Shown: positions 34,016 to 44,900 of the stretch, piece by piece
Layout: each line of letters opens with the position of its first letter
Numbering within the stretch: the stretch's first letter is position 1
Source of the DNA: Liolophura sinensis
Taxonomy: Eukaryota; Mollusca; Polyplacophora; Chitonida; Chitonidae
DNA length: 64,000 nucleotides
Reading direction: 5' to 3'
Assembly (NCBI RefSeq): GCF_032854445.1
Contig: NC_088300.1
Span: 73,072,984 to 73,136,983 of the forward strand
The notes under the pieces: generated by a model
What the model saw: only the letters and a program-made list of their open reading frames with translations
What the model was told of the DNA's origin: nothing
The model's database searches: none
Program-made: the position numbers and the translations under genes

Positions 34016-35600
34016 TAGTTTTATTTGTTCTACAATTGTTGTTCTCTTTTAACTTGTATTTAAAATTTGCTATTAATATTTTGTCATTTTACTTGTTTGC
34101 AAAATATGCCAGTTATAGACTTAGTGAATAATGTACGAGACAACTTATTTTCTTCAGTATCTGATAAACGCTATTTTGAATGCCAGAAAATGTTGATTGG
34201 CCGGGCAGATTTGCTACCCACTTTTTGCCAAGTACGTTTAAATTTCAAACATTTTCAGTATATTTTTAGACACTTAAAAACGTAAACACTTCGTCCAGTC
34301 ATGTAACCTATGCAATTGGAGAGGTAAACATTTTGCGAGGCGGGTTTTCACTCTTCGTTCTGAAGAGGTATTTTGTTTTTGTCCTTAGAACTTGGGTCAG
34401 TGTACTTGTAGCCTTTAACAGGTGATCCGTCAGTTTCTATACTGGCAGTTCAATGCTTTGACTGCTAGCCAGTTAGTCTTTGTGTGACCCCAGCAGCTTG
34501 GTGTAACGGTAACACAGCAACCATCCCCAGGGTGGGGAAGAACCTGACTGCATAAACTGTGAAGGAAAAAACGAACAGAAATTTGAACACAGACCGAAGA
34601 CAAAACACCAGATGTGAATTCTCCACAGGGCGTCTAAAACTGGGCAGCTACTCTCGAGCCAAATTCGTAATGAAATTTGATGAACAGTGCTGCTTGCCTT
34701 GCTACCTAACATTCGAGGCGCTGGTATCGTATCCGGCACACGGGTTACGCAAACACCATCAACGTTACATAACGTATTCCATCCGCCATCACGCCCAGTC
34801 AGTCAATGTCCGAAGTTAACCGCAATATTTATTCACATTGATGTGTCAAAATATCAAAGAGATTATTGAATATTATCCCACCATTTTCCAGCTGTGTACA
34901 TCTCTTAACTGAAAGTTTCGTAGCCAGGGAACAGCATGCTTTTCAAGGCATATGCAACTGGCCTATCTCCGCTGTCATAAAAGAGAAGGGCACAACCGTT
35001 ATAGACATTATGTATCATTTCCCAGTTTGTAATCTCTAATTACTTGCTTCCACTCTGGTTCCCAACCGTAGCCACTTCTGTTAACTATTATCTCAGCATT
35101 TTATTCTCAATTCCCATTCTCGTTCCAGCGTTTAGTAGCCGTATTGACCGAAAGACTAATTCATGAAATAGAACCTTACATAAAAAACCCCTCAATTATT
35201 CCATGGTTTTCGTACAATACATATATATGGTTCAGTGAAGACCGTGGGCCTGATCACTTAAATCTGTAAAGCTGTTCACATAAATGTAAAGATGTGGGCA
35301 GAGGTTATAAATTATAAAGTATAATGTAGTAACATAACGTTATACTTATGTAACTTATTTACCAGTATAGTCTAATGATATCTGTAATTCAGATAGCTAC
35401 GGTGATAAACAATGTAACACATAGGTATTTACCAGCAGTGGTAACGGTAGAGGCTATACATTACTGGGAACGTTTGATTTCATTTAGTGATATCCGAGAT
35501 CTCTGCAGATTATTTACTGTTAGTGTAAGATCTATTTCACCTGATCTTCATGTTGATCTGTAGTAAGGCGTTGTCTTATATGACGTCAGTAGTAATGCTG

Positions 35601-35706
35601 CGGGTTTCCCCCGGGCTCTGTCCGGTTTCCACCCACCATAATGCTGGCCGCCGTCGTATAAGTGAAATATTCTTGAGTACGGCGTAAAACACCAATCAAA
35701 AAAAAA
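35601..35706 (+). mobile_element. SINE family 1, 5'-truncated copy with target-site duplication
   Basis: CGGGTTTCCCCCGGGCTCTG through TATTCTTGAGTACGGCGTAA, ending in CACCAATC and an A run. Flanking direct repeats TCAGTAGTAATGCTG (35586-35600) and TCAGTAGTAACGCTG (35707-35721) differ at one base. Confidence 0.9.
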
Positions 35707-37675
35707 TCAGTAGTAACGCTGGTGTATTTGTTGTTTCAGGGATACAGCTACCCTGTTCTGTGTCCCTTTTCCTTCCTTTGTCAGTTTTGGTATACAAATG
35801 TGAAACTGTGAATATCTGCGAAGAACATTCAGCCTACATTCAAATTATTCACATTAAAGAACTGAAAGTAGCATCCCTATGGGCCACAAAGATATGTAAG
35901 ACAATGACTGAAAATCGAACAACACAAGTTGAAACTCATATCAGTGTTTGTGTCCCAAATACAGACTTGAAGAGGCTGTGATCTTGTTCAACAACTCAAC
36001 AGACAACAACTCGTCCACGTTGACTAACATTTTGCCCGCCAGATGCATTTAGTTAAGCGGTAATAAAGTCTCAAAATCTGAAATAGAGTATCTAAAAACA
36101 AATTAAAATCAAGGAAATATTGGATTAAATACTCCCATGAGACATCTACAATTACTGGGTCAAAGTCATTAATCACACCAAAATAATTTCAACTGAACAT
36201 ACAAAATACAGAAAGCAATTTATCCTCGCCCAGGTTTCCCTGATAAACAGATTATGTTTTCAAAGCCATTCAACCTCAAAGATCCATCTCCGGATCCAAG
36301 AGCGGAGACACCCATATCGCTTCCACTGAATGGCTGCAAATCGAGAACATGTTCCCGACAGTATGACAAATGTCATAAATGTTTGCCACTGAACCTTTAC
36401 CAATTCTAGTACAAGCTACTTTATTAATGCGGAGAGCACGTGTTTTTACAGTTACGCCATCGGTTAAAAGAGACACGATTTTATGATACTGCTTCAATCC
36501 CTCTATTAGTATGTCCTAATGAGCGACAAGTGTTCACAGTTACTCCCAAATCCATCGTACGGATATAAAACTTCCTTTGGTCAACCCCTAAACTAAAATG
36601 CCACCCAACGTTTATATAAAAGGAATAATTTTATCTTTTGAGCTTACCATTTCGCCAAAAGTTGTATGTACTGTAAATTACTGCTTACGGTTGGACTTCA
36701 CTTTACTGCGGTTTGGGTGCAATAAATATTGTCACCACATCAACGTTATATGAACGCCCACCATGTTATCGATACTCATCGCTATCCTTCAGCAGAGGTA
36801 AGAACATATAATGTTCGTTTCGTTGGTTGAGGAGAGTATACTGTAAATCAAAAAGTACTAGTTAATTGTGTGGATCACAAACAGCTGGCGAAACATTTCC
36901 AGGCAGAGAACAAGGTTATAGCCATGGCACTATGGACAATTATCCCTTCACATGTAAGCAGATAGCTTAATTCTTGGGTTGGATTTAACAGCAAATTATA
37001 AGCTAAATGACGAAAATAAGGATATGGACAATGTGTGAGTGAAATGGAGATGTTTTTCAGCCTGAAGTAAACTTGCCCTAAAGTTACGCGTGCTGCTAAA
37101 ATTCAAAGGAACTGGGTCCATATGTTTGCAGAGTGCGGGCATGGCTCACTGGTAGCACCAGGGAACGTAAACAATCGTGGCAGTTAGAACGCTGTTTATC
37201 TGGAGAACATAGGCTTCTAAGGCGCCTTTGTTCGTTTCGTAGTCCATTTATTATTTCTTGAAGCCGACATACTGCTTGTAACTTTTCACTGTCGGCCGGG
37301 AGAGGTTGTGTAAAGCCACCATCTTTGTGGGATGTAGACAGGGCGTCGACGTCTACTATCGGCTATTTGAGTTTTTCTCATTTTTACAAAGGCAAATTCA
37401 GTGAGCATCAATGTGGCAAAATATCTGTTACACTGAGACAATAAATCTTCTTTCTAAACGACAACTTTTAGAATGTTGAAGGCGGAAGACCAACAGCAAA
37501 GCAGGAACATTCGGTTCATGTTAAGAATGTTTATAAAAACATGAGAGTGTCATATGATCGGTCGAAGTTTAGTTTTCTCGGTGTTTTATGGTAAACAATG
37601 TTATAGGTTATCCCACTGAAAAGTATGCCTTTCACAAGTAAATGGTTGTTCATCAGTACTTATATATATATATGA

Positions 37676-37935
37676 GTATATGGTACACGATGTGGATACA
37701 GATTTTATTCACTGTTTCTCCTATGACATTCCTTGTGTTTATCCAACAACACTGAAAACTGTTAACTGCTTCTGTTTGCATGAATCCGTCACGGCTTCGC
37801 ACTTCATATACTTTCTTAGATCTTGATTTGTGTTGAAGATTGTTTTGGGTATTGGCCTTACGATTTTTGACCTCTACGTCCATTTTCGGTGACGGTTTGT
37901 ACACGAATGTCTGTTTTGACGTCTAGATCTACTAC
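37676..37935 (+). repeat. Dispersed repeat R3 copy
   Basis: ATGGTACACGATGTGGATAC, GAAAACTGTTAACTGCTTCT, GAATCCGTC, GATTTGTGTTGAAGATTGTT and GTACACGAATGTCTG occur in the same order as at 48700 and 58485. Confidence 0.7.
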
Positions 37936-38938
37936 CGCCTGGCTAGCTATCCCACTAACTCCGTTCATCCAGCATATAACCAAAACTGTACACGTATATG
38001 TACATGGACCACATCATAACAATTTGATTACATATGTATTCAGGTATAATGCTACGTACCAATAATTCTTATTTGATACGCTCCCATTTTATACATCACA
38101 GTTTATAGCACCATCTAATGTTCTTTCAGTCGTGCCTCCATTTGATAACCCTCGCCTATACTGTACCACATATTCTCCACCTCATCATACGTTTAAATAA
38201 GCCACATTGATCCCTGTCATTACCACTCTGCAATGAATCGCTCTCATAATTACTTCACAGAACCAATCAAAGAAACGAACGCCTTGGTTTGTAACGGTTA
38301 TTACATACATCATCTTCACTGGGTTAACACATTAGTTAGGAGCATATCTTGGTTCATCTCATGATTTTTCATTCCCAATGTTCCAACATCTGTCTTTTTT
38401 CACACAAAATGAAAATAACGTCACAAGATAAAGTAAATATATACCTCGACACGAGCCTTCAACGAAACAGCTTTTTTTTACTACATGTATATACAAATAT
38501 TTAAAATTTATGCGTTAAGACAAACCAACTGTTTAGATATTGACCTGCAGTTTAGCGTCGATGACGTTACGAGGAAAGCTTATCCTCTTTGTAATCCATT
38601 CAGGTATAAATGAAAATGAATGACTTTTTTTGTAATACATGGAGTTGTCAGCTCAAAGAATCACACATTTGCGTGAAGACGAAATCACAGATTTTCCAAT
38701 TCCCTAATGAACTTCTTGGTACAGAACAAGAACATCATCCTCTGTGAACACCATTCATGGTTCACAGTCACGCTGTCATGATTCAGTGATATCCAGGTCT
38801 TTCAACGCCTTCATTCATTTAGAACTCTTGGTATTCCTTTGTGGGGTTTCTTTATCTGCTTGGGCCTGATTATACAACGATACTGAAGAATTCAACATTT
38901 TAATTCTCGTCAAATAACATGAGGTTTTTTCAGGCGAG

Positions 38939-41900
38939 TCACGTACTGCCGGGTTCACTCCACAGGAACTGATCATCTCTAAGAAGAGTTACCAGCTCTT
39001 CGTTGAATGATCTGTAGAAGTTATTCAACAGAACCCTGGTTTCTGGAAGCATGTCCCCCAGAAGTTTGTCCTTCACTCTCCGTGTATTCGCCTTCTTCTT
39101 TGACAGTATCTTTGTGATATGGGAATCAGACAGCATCCCTAAAAACAACCAGATAACGCCCAGGTTATATATGTATATATGGTTCGTTCGATTTATATCA
39201 TTTGTGACTTTGCAATTGATCAAAGCTTACGCCATTGAGGTGGGGTGGGGTCGGGGGTGGGTTGGTGGAGGGGAATCACTGGCTCAGGCGGCTCGATAAT
39301 GACTTTGGGTGGTTCTTTCTAGGGCACGATAATAGTAATTCGTTGTTAGTATAGCATCATAATTTCTGTCACTTTGGGGTGTTTCTAACTCACCAAGACA
39401 GCATAACCACTAAAACTGGCAATCCTGTATAAAGCAACGATTGCTTCACTTTGGGTATAAAAATACAAGGATACGTGTTGCAGATAATACTTATAAACCT
39501 ACACAAAGGAACAATTATATTTCGCCGTGAATTGCAACGATTTGGTAATATCGAGATATATGACAACCAGATGGTAATATTATGTGATGGTGTGATTAGC
39601 CTGTAGAGAAAACTCGCCCAAGAGAATGTACATATTGGGGCCTCGTTGGTTCAGACCAATGAGGTTGCGTTGTAAAATATGGGTTTGCCAGTACGTCGTA
39701 ATACCCATATTTTCGACGCAAGTTAAATTCCTCAAATGCTTATATGAATGTGTCTTCATACAGTGTGTTACAGAATGGTGTGTGAAGTACTATAAACTGT
39801 AATTAGGCCCCGTTTCAGCCAAAATGTTATGGGTTGGTCTTTCTAATCCACATCTCGCGGCTGGAGGTTTGGTTGGTACATAGCGAATGGCAGTAGCTTA
39901 GTCCGGGCTCTCCGATTTCCTCCACTAATAAACCTGAGCACCATCGTATAAGTGGAAATTCGTGAGCACGCCATTAAGTATCAATCAAATATCCAGGTGC
40001 ATTACAATCCACAAAGCTGCCTTATACTCTCAATCATTCACCGATGGACAAGTATGCCCCATGACAGCACAGTGTTGCTCACGTACCCAGGCCTAGGAAC
40101 TTGTAGAGCTCTTGGAGCACGTCTCTAGGGTTATCAGCGTACTCCTCTGTCCGTATGATGAAGAACTGCTCTCGAGGGAACACACGCAGCCAGTCCTTCA
40201 TGAAGACAGAGTACATGCCCACGCGCAGCCGTACCTATAGAATAAATACAAGATCACAAACGATTTATTGTCCTATCAACAGAACAAGCGTATGATTACA
40301 GCATGACCACTGGTTGATGGTACATACCCAGCCCTATCTGCAGAACAAGCGCATAATTACAACATGATCACTGGTTGATGGTACATACCCAGCTCTATCT
40401 GCAGAAGAAGTGTATGATTACAACAAGACCACTGGTTGATGGTACATACCCAGCTCTATCTGCAGAACAAGCGTATGATTACAACATGATCACTGGTTGA
40501 TGATACATACCCAGCCCTATCTGCAGAACAAACGTGTGATTACAACATGACCACTGGTTGATGGTATATACCCAGCCCTATCTGCAGAACAAACGTGTGA
40601 TTACAACATGACCACTGGTTGATGGTACATACCCAGCCCTATCTGCAGAACAAGCGCATGATTACAACATGACCACTGGTTGATGGTACATACCCAGCCC
40701 TATCTGCAGAACAAGTGCATGATTACAACATGATCACTGGTTGATGATACACATCCACAGATACGTATAATTACTGAAGAGTGATGGATGGTAAGGGCCG
40801 AAATACATGAACACATACACAGTATATGTGAACACCAAAGGGATTTTCCTTACAAAAACAACAGAACGGTCATGATTTTACCACGGTTTTAAAGAAATAA
40901 TCCATTGGTTTTATTTTTTTAAAATTGCCGTGTATACATGATACACAGTCAAAATTGAGGATTTTTAGTAAAGTGAACGACTAGAGCATCACTCGAGGGC
41001 CCTCAATACCAAGAGTTCAAAAGAAACAATCCAACAGTCAACTTCACCTCTTCATATACGATATCAATTCTAGGTGTTCATTCTATTATTCGTGTACAAG
41101 TTCACAAGTGCTAAGGTGGTGTCTGCCGTCAGTATGCGACGTCATGGTGATTAAGTCTGAATTCCTTTGAGTAACAGGCCTCGACATCGAATCGAGGATC
41201 GCCCGCGATGTGGGTGAGCTTCTTACCTTTGCTATACTCTTCACGGTAGCATTATACGCACAGCTGCGTATGGAAGCCTGTCGAAAGCAGTTCTCATACA
41301 CACCGATAGCTTTCACAACGTCCCCGTGGAAGTCCACCGGCATCTTGTCATCCTTCCGGAAATACAGATAATCCGAATACATCCTGAGAGAAGAGAGACC
41401 GCCACAAAGGGTATATTAGAGTGAAATTCGTCATACAAACTAGTGTGAAACGCTTGACATGTACTTGAGTACTAGTACGAAACTCAAATAAACTAGTGTG
41501 ATACTCGTCACATATACAAGTGCAAAACTTTTCACATATACTAGTGCTAAACTTGTCACACATACTAGCGTGAATATCATTACATATACTAGGGCAAAAC
41601 TCGTTACGTATAAAAAAGCGAAAATTGCCACATATACTAGTGCGAAACTCGTCACTTATACAATTGCGAAACTCCTTACATATACAAGTGCAAAACTCGT
41701 CACTTTTACTAGTGCGACACTCCCTATGTATACAAGTGTAAAAGGTTTCACACATACTAGTGCGAAACTGGTCACACATACGAGTGTGAAATTCAACTAC
41801 TTGAACATGTTTTGACCACTTGACACTGATACATGCGTTCTCACATCCACCCGTTTACACGGATCTTGACAATAAAACTGAACTTGACTACAGGTGACTT

Positions 41901-44424
41901 TATGACCTTAAATGAAGATAAATTTGGATGTGGTGATGGAAGCGGGAGGGGAATTTTTATTAGGTCGCTGTCAAAAGTATGAAGCAACGTTTGATACCTG
42001 GTAACATATAGTGTTGTGATATTTACCTGGTTGTAGGGTTCCTGAGGATAAGAATTAGCTTAGCATTAGGTAAAACATGATGGACATAGTCAGGATTGAG
42101 TACGCGTGGCTCAGTTGTGTTTTCGTTGCCCACCATCGCCCACCAGTGGTCATTATCCCAAAATGTTGACATACTTCCTTCGCCTGGAAATTAGAAAAAA
42201 TCAAATTTCCCAGTCTGGTTTTTATGTGACATTTCCGGTGTTCAGTAAACAGAAGGTAATACAATTCGCATGTTACTTGATTACTTGAAGTTGGATTACA
42301 CATATGACGACGCAGCATGTAAATATATTCACAGAAAAGAAGTCTGCATATTCAGAATATAATCCATAAATAACTATTCATTATTATAACTATATTTTAT
42401 AGTTATAGTTAGTGTAATAATTATGCATGATTGTGTCGTCCCATCGGCCAGTCAGGTATATAGGTATGCACCTGTTATCATTTTGTGGTAGACTGTACCG
42501 GTGTCGGGTGAGACGGTCGGATGCTGCTCAATGTTATATCCGGCGAAGTCGAACAGGTCCACATAGTCTGCAAGCGATAACACATTACCAAAAGCCCTGT
42601 GTCTGCCTGCAAGGATAAGAAGGTTGATGGTGATGCTAACATATGTAGACTTGTTTTCAAGTACCTTATCACAGTATTGTCAAAATTAACAATTAGACAA
42701 AACTACTGACGAAGTATATACAAAAACCAATCTATATAGCAAAAGTATCTTTGTAGCTGAAGACGTTAAACATTACAGATCGTACCTAAGCGAGTTCTAG
42801 TCCACCAGTGAGGTTCTTTTGTCGGCGGTCGCACGCAGTCAGGATGAGCTGTTAATTTCTCATACAAATCCGTACTTCCACATTTTGGTTGACCAATGAT
42901 AAGAAAGTAAGGTAAGCAGCGAACGCGATGGTGGTCTCCCGTTTCTTGCCTCAACCGCAAGGTGGCGCTCATACGTGTCAATATGGCTCGGACGTTTGGA
43001 ACTTCTAAATACAAATTGTCTATATACCAGGTTGTCACATTTTCAATCCAACAAGGATTTTTGTAGTCTTTTAAAAACTTAAATGGCTCCTGAAAACGAA
43101 AGGAAAAATACAATAGGCGTATAGTTTAAACTGTATGTAAAGCATTGAAATATACCTATTGCATTCGGGTATATGACCATTTTAAAAATGGCATAGTATC
43201 ATGAACCTTCATGCGTCGATATGTATATATTTAGGTGAAAATTAATATATTCATGAACAAACCAGCAGAGAGAGCCTTTTATGAGGTCGATTTCTGTTAA
43301 GCTTTTCAGTAATGCAGTTATACTTTGCCAAATTTTGTGAATTGATCAACAAAATCTTAAAGTTTTTAGGAAACTATGATTTAACTTTTTTGGGAACCTA
43401 CGATTGATAGGAGATCCACTTCATGGGGGTCATAAAATATTTCCTCCTGCATCGTCATGAGTTTTGCACCACTAGTCCTGATTGTCTCTGGTGGCCACGA
43501 GGAGTTAACCCCATGTTCATCATAGTCGTACTCATCTAAATTGTAGCTGGCGGGAGAAGACGGTTTAGGACTGACTGACGGAGTAGCTTTAACCGTGTTG
43601 CTGGAACGTACACTTATTGTCAAAGGCTGCGCAGACCTTACAAGGACAGGTCTATCTGGAAATGTTTTGCCACTGTTTGAGTTTACTGCGGGAATGGGAG
43701 GTATTCGGTCTCTTAAAACCGATTTGATATCATCGGATTGAACCTCAGATACAGGATCTTTTTTATCCTGTGAAACAGTTTCTGTCGTCACTGGGTAATC
43801 TGATGAAGCATCGGAAACAGAACTAGGGCCATCATTTTCATCATAATAGCCCCCATTGCCTTGGTACTGGTCCTTTGACAAACGCCTGATATCGTCTCCA
43901 TCCTTTTGACTCGTTAGTATCAGACTACCTTCTATACTGTTAGAGTCTGTGTTATTCACAGCAGAAATCTGTCCTTTATCGTCATCCGGTAAAATGCCCA
44001 GATTTGAGATTTCACTTGCCGTCAGAGCAGTGGTCGGTTGAGAATCCCTGCCCATATTATTCCCATTTGGCAGCTTCAGTGCGTCTGCAATAGCCGCAAT
44101 ATACTTGTCCTTGTCTGACTCGTTTTCGCGTATTATCACTGACTCACTCTCGCGCGAAGACTTACTTTCTGTTGGATTTCTGATTGATTTGCTACCAAGT
44201 TTATGGATCGTGGCTCTAGATCTTTCGTGCAGGTTCGCTGACTTTCCAGGCAATGGTTTGCCGGGAATTAATTTAACTCCCCAACCTTTGTTCAAACTAA
44301 AATATGTGAAACAGACGGTCAGCACCAGGAGACACGTGACCGTCGTGAAGGTTTGTCTCCGGCTACACACGACGATGTTTCTGTACCAAGTTCGTGGTGA
44401 CGTCACAACCCTCCCAGGCATCAT
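38939..44424 (-). CDS. Carbohydrate sulfotransferase 15-like protein, copy B (7 coding exons, 707 aa)
   Basis: Exons (transcript order): 43402-44424, 42786-43089, 42472-42606, 42027-42183, 41227-41383, 40087-40234, 38939-39138. Phases 0,1,1,2,0,1 match copy A, and exons 4-6 have identical lengths. The start is the ATG pair MMPGRVV; a GTG two codons upstream extends the open frame but is not a start. An acceptor (TTTTGCAG|A, 44482) precedes the ATG, so a 5' noncoding exon is expected. The protein is type II, with a hydrophobic segment near residues 26-43 (TFTTVTCLLVLTVCFTYF), a long Ser/Asp-rich stem to about 341, the PAPS loop IIGQPKCGSTDLYEK (about 405-419), KEPHWWTRTR and LILILRNPTTRMYSDYLYF. 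The predicted role is as for copy A: Golgi transfer of sulfate from PAPS to a glycosaminoglycan GalNAc. The stem is unrelated in sequence to that of A. Confidence 0.88.
39239..39262 (+). other. G-rich tract with four G runs (possible G-quadruplex)
   Basis: GGTGGGGTGGGGTCGGGGG is followed by TGGG on the + strand, in copy B intron 6 about 100 bp from the exon 7 acceptor. The transcript of B would carry the C-rich complement. Confidence 0.4.
39893..39990 (+). mobile_element. SINE family 1, degraded 3' fragment
   Basis: CCGGGCTCTCCGATTTCCTC, ACCATCGTATAAGTGGAAAT and GAGCACGCCATTAAGTATCA follow the 3' body of the family. It lies in copy B intron 6. Confidence 0.5.
40280..40753. repeat. Minisatellite, 61-bp unit, about 7.8 copies, in copy B intron 5
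   Basis: CAGAACAAGC or a near variant starts at 40280, 40341, 40402, 40463, 40524, 40585, 40646 and 40707. Each unit continues with TGATTACAACATGA and CACTGGTTGATGGTACATAC. Units are highly similar, and the array begins about 45 bp from the exon 6 acceptor. Confidence 0.95.
41405..41805. repeat. Minisatellite, about 24-bp unit, in copy B intron 4
   Basis: Variants of CATATACTAGTGCGAAACTC recur about 15 times. Since 24 is a multiple of three, both strands stay open and yield repetitive peptides that I do not regard as genes. Confidence 0.9.
42027..42183 (-). CDS. Sulfotransferase B exon 4, near-identical to copy A exon 4
   Basis: 157 bp, protein identical over the exon to copy A, with four synonymous base differences. 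The acceptor (TTTCCAG|GCGAAGG) and the intron after GTAAATAT differ from copy A, so the similarity stops close to the exon edges. Confidence 0.9.
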
Positions 44425-44619
44425 CGACACGCCCTCTGGCGATGAGGATACCAGTCATTCCCCCGAACCAACTTCTTCCGCTCTGCAAAACCATTTAAAA
44501 AATCATACAGTGCTCAACTAAAAGACATCAAATAATATAACCTTTGTTATTCCAGAAGATAGGTAGAAACAAACGTAAACAGCATGCATTTTTTTGATGG
44601 GAAGTCATTTAGAGAAACC

Positions 44620-44900
44620 GGAAAAAGGACTTTGCGTCACTCAGACCCCGCGCTCACATGGCTAGATAGCAAACAATGGTCGCGTGACGTCAGCGGAAAC
44701 AGCTGCGTTCCCCGGTTACAAAAATAACTGGCCTGCGATTGATTAAAATTGTTTTTATCCCGGTGCGTGTGACTGGTCAAAAACAGACAACCTGCTCTTA
44801 AAAGCCACAACGAGTGGTCAAAAGCGGCTGTCGTCACTGATCGGAAGTGCGTGGCTACTGAGCGCTGTGAGTGGAGTGAAGGAACGTAGCCCATGCATCC
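44620..44900 (-). promoter_or_regulatory. Candidate promoter region of sulfotransferase B
   Basis: A locally CpG-richer stretch upstream of the copy B start contains a perfect CRE palindrome TGACGTCA (44695-44702). The start site and 5' noncoding exon are not determined. Confidence 0.25.

Larger units (their letters stand above)
29316..38938. other. Spacer between convergent sulfotransferase genes
   Basis: About 9.6 kb, holding the SINE copies at 30490 and 35601, a short tandem array at 33828 and an R3 copy at 37676. I see no conserved coding sequence; open frames here are short and compositionally random. I found no consensus AATAAA immediately after either stop codon. Confidence 0.55.

Noticed and set aside
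41348-41815. Overlapping repetitive open frames on both strands
   Set aside because: Product of a 24-bp tandem array within intron 4 of sulfotransferase B; openness on both strands is expected from the period.
44105-44521. 138-aa open frame on the + strand
   Set aside because: Antisense shadow of sulfotransferase B exon 1, with no family motif of its own.
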